A stretch of DNA of 64,000 nucleotides from positions 162,716 through 226,715 of the forward strand of contig SMOI01000015.1 in the NCBI GenBank assembly GCA_008000375.1, in the 5' to 3' direction. This document shows, piece by piece, positions 58,839 through 64,000 of the stretch; the first letter of the stretch is position 1; each line of letters opens with the position of its first letter. The translations under genes were made by a program, and so were the position numbers. The notes below the pieces were generated by a model. The model was not told the origin of the DNA. It did not search any database and worked only from the letters and a program-made list of their open reading frames with translations. The DNA comes from Poteriospumella lacustris (taxonomy: Eukaryota; Sar; Chrysophyceae; Chromulinales; Dinobryaceae).

Positions 58839-59279
58839 CGTAATACGAAGCATAGATAATGCGCGGGGCTCATGAATGAAGTATGTGATTCGATCTCATG
58901 GCTTGATTTCGTCATCAACTCTCCGACCCCTCTCAAAGTTCTGGTCGACCGAGGACAAACCATTCAGCGCTTCTTGATGAAAGATGTCGAAGAAGAAACA
59001 TTCAAGGCATTGAACTGCAACAACTGCTGGTGCTGCGTGACAGACGGGTGGGTGAGGATGCGCACGCCCTATTTGTAGCATTGTGAACCCGAACGAACCA
59101 GAAGTGTACTCAACACTGTGTAGCAACGTTACAGTGCGGAACAGCCTTGTCAATGACACCCAGCCCTCGCAGCCCGACCAGCTTCTGGGTGAGTGAGGAC
59201 GGCAGCGAGGGCCCTGATGGGTCCTTGGACTTGAAAATGAACGATATCACTCGAGGTCACAACATAAACTGCAACGAAG
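58839..59279. other. Left arm of island, upstream of nuclease-kinase gene
   Basis: Unique sequence. The plus strand carries an ATG frame at 58872-59078 (MNEVCDSISWLDFVINS, then LKVLVDRGQTIQRFLMKD) and a second frame 59080-59196 (PEVYSTLCSNVTVRNSLVND). Both read like protein, but no splice pair joining them to the main gene convinced me. They may be a decayed N-terminal header or 5' exons. Confidence 0.35.
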
Positions 59280-61465
59280 ATGGCGACCTCTTCTACCCTC
59301 TCCACAAGTCAAGATCCAAATGCTGACTTGCTCTCAACCATAGTTGAGCGATTGGAAAGCTTGGAAAACTCCAATGCCCAGCAACTCCAAACCCTTTCCC
59401 AATCCATCCAAACCCTTTCCCAATCCATCCAAACCCTTTCCCAATCCAATTCCGAGCATCTCCAAACCCTTTCCCAATCCATCCAAAGCCTTTCCCGATC
59501 CATCCAAACCCTTTCCCATACCATTGTGGGTAAATTGGATACTATTGAGAAAAAAGTCGACAACATTTCTTCCAAGACAGCCCCAATGGGAACTCCTTCG
59601 AGGTACGCTTACTCGCCGACTTATCCCAACAACGACCCTAAGTAGAATGCCCTTTCAGCGCTATGTCACAGAAACTGAATGACAAGTTGGAATTAGTGCG
59701 GGTTGCGATTGAGGCTTTGCTCAAGACTGCTAATCCCAAGTACAAAACCAAAGTGCTCCTCTGGTATAACACCGAAAACCCTCTTGAAGTCGTTTCTTTC
59801 GATGGTATCCCGAATCCTCTCGCATTATCAACGATGACGAAACTCTCTGCTGCTGCAGCTCTCAAATGCTGCGGAGTCTATGGCAGTGAGGCCGAGGAGG
59901 CCTCAGATGATATTCAGTCAAACCTGCAGGACGAGTGGAATCACCTTGATCCATGTACACTGTTGGCAGCATGCGATGGTCGAGAGCCCGGCAAGTTACC
60001 TGCATTTTACCCCAACAGCGCTTCCAGTTCCTTTGACTTAACTGCCAAACCAGACATCATGTCGACGGCCTGTCCGATGGTCATGGAGTTCAAAACATGT
60101 GGGGCCGATTCGGAGTTGGCAGACGGTCTGCAGCAGGTCCTGAAGCGACTGCACGTGCTCTTGAGTGTGAACTGTTTCATCACGCGGTCGTTTGGGTTTG
60201 CGGTGAATGATGGCACCAGCTCGTTCTTGGTGTCGATCCATCGCCAACTTAATTCTGCTGTGCGTGAGGAATCGTTGCACTGGTACGAGGACACCGTGCA
60301 TATCCTGAAGATCGACACCAAATATGTCGCAGGAATATGGAATGCACTTACGAAGAGAGCTCAGCAAGATTTGTGCTTCATCCTAGATCCGGATGTGTTC
60401 GCATTGGCAGCGACATTGAAGGCGCTGTCCCCACCGGTCGCGCAGTCTGCATCGGCAGCGCAGGCTGCATCGCTCCCACCGCCACCTCCGACATCGGATT
60501 GGGACTTGTCGAGGCTCATAGGCTTTACCAAGATCAGTCTCAAGGGACTGTCGTCCTCGCGTGTGTACGGTATCTATCCGATTCAAGAGATGAGGGATAA
60601 ATACCATCGAAAGTTCATCCGGGCCACGACCACCGAGCCTGTGTTCTTGGTGAAGATCAACAGCCATGCCGACCGTAGTTGTCGTGAACACAACGCTCTG
60701 AAGCAATTGGCAGGCAGCTTTACTTCTGACCCATCGCCGTGGGCGAAGCTGTTCTATGTGCATCAGTCCTTCTTATTCGAGGGAGGGGCCGTGTCGGACA
60801 CGGCCACGTTCAGCACCGTGGCTGTGGCGGATCACTTCCCAACACGGGCCTCCTTGCAGCAGCTGGGTGTTGCCGACAGCGTCAAGATTGCTGGTCTTTG
60901 TGTCAGTCGACAATGCACGTCACCAGAGGAGTGGTGGTGGAATCGGCTTCGGATGTCCAACCAGCTTCCTCAACGATTCGCAACAGTTGTGATGAAGCAG
61001 GCTCATCGTTTCACATCCGTGAACCCCTCGGCACGTTGGGAAATAGCAAAATGTGTGAACACATGGCTGGACCGCATTCACCGCGCAGGGGTCTTGCATA
61101 CCGACATACGGCCGAGCAACATCATGTGGTTGTCGGTCAAGAGTGGCGAAAAATATTGTGAGAATATGAAATTGACAGTGCCTGTGGTTTCCGCGATCGG
61201 AGACGCCTTGTCGGCCACAGGATCGAACAGGGTGGGTCGGAATGACAATACAGTTGAGCGTGAGGAGTTGATGATGCCCATGGTTGTCGATTTCGATTGC
61301 GCCGAACTGACGATCGACGGCAAGGCAACAGTGGACATCTCCATAGAGGGGGCTCGGTTGACGCTGATCCGAGCGATACGCCGTGTAGCCCCCGGGCAAA
61401 GGTCGGTGGAGTGGACACCATCGGATGACTGGAATATGGCGTCGGACTCACTATTCGATCTATGA
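59280..61465 (+). CDS. Crinkler-type (CR) effector-like protein: coiled coil + PD-(D/E)XK nuclease + protein kinase
   Basis: Exon 1 is 59280-59602 and exon 2 is 59659-61465. The 56-base intron (GTACGC...CTAAG...TTTCAG) is in phase 2 and joins two frames that are otherwise split by a stop, giving 709 residues. Residues 30-75 are heptads of the type LSQSIQT. A restriction-endonuclease-like fold follows with Asp240 (KPDIMS) and Glu251-x-Lys253 (VMEFKT), then an Ala/Pro linker. The kinase has Lys440 (VFLVKIN), Glu in REHNALKQL, the catalytic loop HTDIRPSNIMWL (Asp590, Asn595) and DFD at 652-654 in place of DFG. The HxDIR loop and DFD are typical of Crinkler kinases, and nuclease-kinase pairing is known from CR effectors of oomycetes and chytrids. 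No LFLAK header or signal peptide is seen. All catalytic residues are kept. Confidence 0.85.
59387..59518 (+). repeat. 21-bp tandem repeat coding for heptads
   Basis: About six imperfect units of 21 bases (consensus CCAAACCCTTTCCCAATCCAT) encode the QTLSQSI heptad with L and I at the a/d positions. The unit equals exactly seven codons, so copy number can change without shifting frame. Confidence 0.9.
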
Positions 61466-62043
61466 CGCACCTGTACCAGCCGATCCGAGCTTGTCTCCAA
61501 GAACAGCCAATAGTAACAAGCCATGAACTAAATAAATGTCTCTTCGGATGGCACCAGAGGTCCACACAAAGGCCGTTTAGCCAACGGTGGTCGTGCTTTG
61601 CGGTTGTTTGTATCGTGGGATGTGTGCGCTGTGGTCGTTGTGCGGTGTGACGGGTGGGACCATCTCACAGGCGGCGATCTCGTCGCCTTCAGTTCGCGTC
61701 ATCCGATCACTGCAACACGAAATGGCCACCATGGGCGCAAACAAGACGTATTTCGTGCTGTGCCACAAGTTCTTTCACACGCTGCTGCTTCTGAAGCTGT
61801 GCTGGGCGCAGCCGTACGATCTGTTGTGCACGACCGCCTCGTGTCGTGTGATTTACGGAAGGAACATCGACACGGCCCAAATGATCTTCCACTTCCAGGC
61901 GTCTCACTGACGTCTTGGTGACCGACCACATCGACGCCTTCATCACGTCGTCATGTGGTTTGTGAGGTCTCGGCGAGTGAAGAGAGTGGAGGGCGGTTGC
62001 TTGACGCTGAACAACTCCTGCGATCACATCTTTGCCCTCCCCC
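61466..62043. other. Right arm of island with an unrecognised short ORF
   Basis: From MATMGANKTYFVLCHKFF (ATG near 61722) to the stop at 61908-61910 on the plus strand, third codon positions are mostly G or C, as in real genes of this GC-rich area. The protein piece (LLLLKLCWAQPYDLLC) has no family I know. Upstream and downstream the GC3-biased frame changes, so it may be a broken gene fragment. Confidence 0.35.
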
Positions 62044-62326
62044 TCCCCTGTACATCCCCCCTTACACACAGTCGCTCGCCGCCTGTCTGTGACGAGCTGT
62101 GTGTCCCTCGCGCCGCACCTCGCCTCGCGTTCGCTGTCGTTTATTTCTTCGTTTTGTGTCCATCAACGGCAGCTGCTCTGTAAACTCTCTTTTGATTCGC
62201 CGACCCCTCCCCAGTGGGGCTCGGGCCGTTTACACGCGTCGCATTACACACGTCGGTTACAGCTTGTGCAGCGGGCGAAAGGGCAACTTCGCCGTGGGAC
62301 CGGTCTCGTGTTCGTCGAGACGCGTG
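62044..62326. repeat. Direct repeat copy B, right boundary of island; contains ALKBH8 3' end
   Basis: 283 bases, partner of 58564-58838. It overlaps the last 70 bases of the ALKBH8 coding region and continues into its 3' flank. Here the coding sequence runs on into ALKBH8 beyond 62326, so this is the copy attached to the living gene. Confidence 0.95.
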
Positions 62327-64000
62327 TCCGAGACCTTGCGCAGCTGCACGAACCAGTTACCGTGGTCCCAGCCGCTGTCGACGATGATGCAGCCGGCCAC
62401 TTGGTTCACCAGATCCTCCAACTCGCCCTCTTTGTACACGTGGCAGTAGCGCTCGTAGACGATGACGTCGTCGCCGCTCTCTTTCTCGTCTTTCTTCTGC
62501 GAGGCGGTGGTACCCGTCGCAGGTGTCGTAGAGGCTCCCGCAGTCGACGCCGTCGGTGGCACCGTCGACGACGCATCGGCTCCGAGCGCCGCCACCGCGG
62601 CACCGGCCGCGTCCCCGTTCGACGTTGCGGCGGATGGCGGCACGGCGAAGCGTTTGTTCAGCTTCCACGGCACCATCGTGTCCTGGCTGTTGAAGACGTG
62701 CTTGCTCTTCGCGTCTTGTTCCAGGGCCCAGGCTTGAATGAACACGTCGGCGCCGTCACGTGCAATGCGCAACAGTTCGCGGATCAACGCGCATCGACGA
62801 TCCACCGTGGCGATGTGATGCAGCACGGCGATGCACAGCACTGCGTCGAAGGTGTTGCTCCGGAAGGGTAACGCCACGGCATCGCAGACGAAGGTTTCGT
62901 GAGAGATTTCTTTGGAGACCTGCAGCAGTTGAATGGAGCGATCACAGCCGATCGTGACGAGGTCGGGTCGCAGTCCGAAGTATTTGCCGTCGCCAGAGCC
63001 GACGTCTCCGACCAGGCAGCCACTGGGCAACGACTCTAAGAAGTCCTTGACTCGTTGCCAATGCACCTTTCGCTTGCCGCGGGTGTGATGCCAATGCACC
63101 GCGATGGCATCGTAGACCTTGACGACGTGTTCCGTTTCGATGTCGCCGGAGGTCAAACGCGCCGTGGGGATGGGCCCTGGCGGCACCACGTGGCGAAAGG
63201 TGAACGATACGCGACGTTGGCGAGGCAACAGGACACCGTTGACCTTGTCGAACTTCCGCGGCGAGATGCCGTGCGCCCACAGGTACCGCGCCTCACCGGA
63301 AATGACCAAGAGCGACCGCGCCGGCAGCAGCAAATACTTTCGCACGCGGCCGCTCGACGACGGTGCCGCAGATGCCCCCATCTCTTCAGTCGAGGTTTCC
63401 TCGTCGTGAGGGGCACCTGAAGGATCACTAAGGAAGGAGAACGAGACAAACGGCGGGGTAAATGGGCGTCGCAGCGACAAGCAGCGAGCGAGACACACGC
63501 GACGGACCTTTTGGTGAGCGTCATGACGATGTCGCTCTGTAGGTTGAGAATGAAGAAGACCGGTCCAAAGCAAGACTCCGTGTCTACAGAATCAAACGTG
63601 AGAATCACACAAGCTTTGCAATGTCAGAAACCACCCGTGGGTCGTACCGACGTGGGAGGCGATGCCCTGTCCGGGCCAGTACTCGTTGATGGTCAGCTGA
63701 TTGAGCGGTTGAAACGGAGGTGAATCGACAGGAAGAGAGCCTTCCGCAATGGACGATTGATATGCTTCAGCAATTCGATCGGTAAACGTGGCGCACGAGG
63801 CGGGAATGGGCGGGGTCGGTTTGGCGTAGTCCACCATCAACGTGCGGTAGTTGAACGGGAAGCCGTAGTGCTGAACCCGCCGACTTAGCGACTCTTTCCA
63901 CAGCAGTGACGATTGATGGGCCAGGTCTTGTAAGAGTGCCTCCTCTTCTTCGATCGCGATGAAGTCGTTTATCACTGCCAGTCCCGGCACAGCGACGTGC
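62257..64000 (-). CDS. ALKBH8: ALKBH8: AlkB oxygenase + TRM9-like tRNA methyltransferase (5' end beyond window)
   Basis: Three exons are visible (64000-63648, 63593-63508, 63427-62257); the N-terminal RRM, if present, lies outside. The AlkB domain shows YWPGQGIASHVD (iron H-x-D formed across the splice), FFILNLQSDIVM, LLLPARSLLVISGEARYLW and AHGISPRKF (distal His). The methyltransferase part has motif I VGDVGSGDGKYFGL, CDAVALPFRSNTFDAVLCIA and VLHHIA, then ends PFRPLHKL. ALKBH8 methylates and hydroxylates the wobble uridine cm5U/mcm5U of tRNAs. A long Ala/Thr/Gly insert (SSTVPPTASTAGAS) is unusual. Introns are 54 and 80 bases. The last 22 codons are duplicated at 58769-58838. Confidence 0.9.

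Noticed and set aside
59642-59658. A 17-base mini-intron just before the kinase exon
   Set aside because: Other introns here are 44 bases or longer; the 56-base intron starting at 59603 explains the stop equally well and keeps phase.
59603-59663. Two separate genes, a 121-residue coiled coil and a 600-residue kinase
   Set aside because: A 56-base GT-AG intron with a branch-like CTAAG joins them in exact phase, so one spliced gene is more likely.
58839-62043. Island as a cut-and-paste DNA transposon or retroelement
   Set aside because: No terminal inverted repeats, transposase, reverse transcriptase or poly-A tract found, and the flanking duplication is far too long for a target-site duplication.

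Overview
The window is nuclear DNA of a eukaryote with a compact genome. Nearly all genes have short GT-AG introns (about 44 to 90 bases), intergenic gaps are mostly 100 to 550 bases, and 25 recognisable or convincing protein genes fill about 64 kb. Several genes belong to motile cilia (SPAG1/DNAAF13, a CCDC42/CFAP73-type coiled coil, an FSIP2-like short protein, and a large coiled coil that may be QRICH2-like). The organism therefore very likely makes a beating flagellum. A Crinkler-type (CR) nuclease-kinase gene fits lineages such as zoosporic fungi or oomycete-like protists, but the lineage cannot be fixed from this window.

Left part (1 to 36 kb, AT-richer): the last 28 codons of a second, inverted MCM7 copy; full MCM7 (-); a membrane/secreted PPC (DUF296) protein (+); a sulfotransferase-JmjC fusion (-); a five-KH protein (+); USP14/UBP6 (-); CNOT1 (-); an FSIP2-like gene (+); an unknown multi-exon gene (-); DPH2 (+); RPS27 (-); SDA1 (+); a hypothetical gene (-); SPAG1 (+); eIF2B delta (+); PHF5A (-); an FkbM-type methyltransferase (+); and a cystathionine gamma-synthase-like PLP enzyme (-).

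Middle and right part (36 to 64 kb, increasingly GC-rich): CLEC16A (+); a sulfotransferase (-) and a GT23-like fucosyltransferase (-); a HAT-repeat protein with an apparent one-base frameshift (+); the CCDC42/CFAP73 protein (+); a polytopic class-3 lipase (-); a Nudix hydrolase (+); a 1405-residue coiled coil (+); a 3.2-kb island with a PD-(D/E)XK nuclease-kinase gene; and ALKBH8 (-), cut by the window edge.

The most striking locus is 58,564 to 62,326. A 275/283-base direct repeat brackets the nuclease-kinase gene. The repeat includes the last 22 codons and stop of the adjacent ALKBH8 gene, so the outer flank of each copy is the native neighbour. This looks like a recent insertion at the 3' end of ALKBH8.

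Genes alternate strand so often that most promoters are shared head-to-head spacers. Many genes serve general gene expression and translation (CNOT1, PHF5A, RPS27, SDA1, eIF2B delta, DPH2, ALKBH8), others glycan modification or sulfation, but no operon-like pathway is visible. Exon boundaries were read by eye from splice signals, frame and family similarity.
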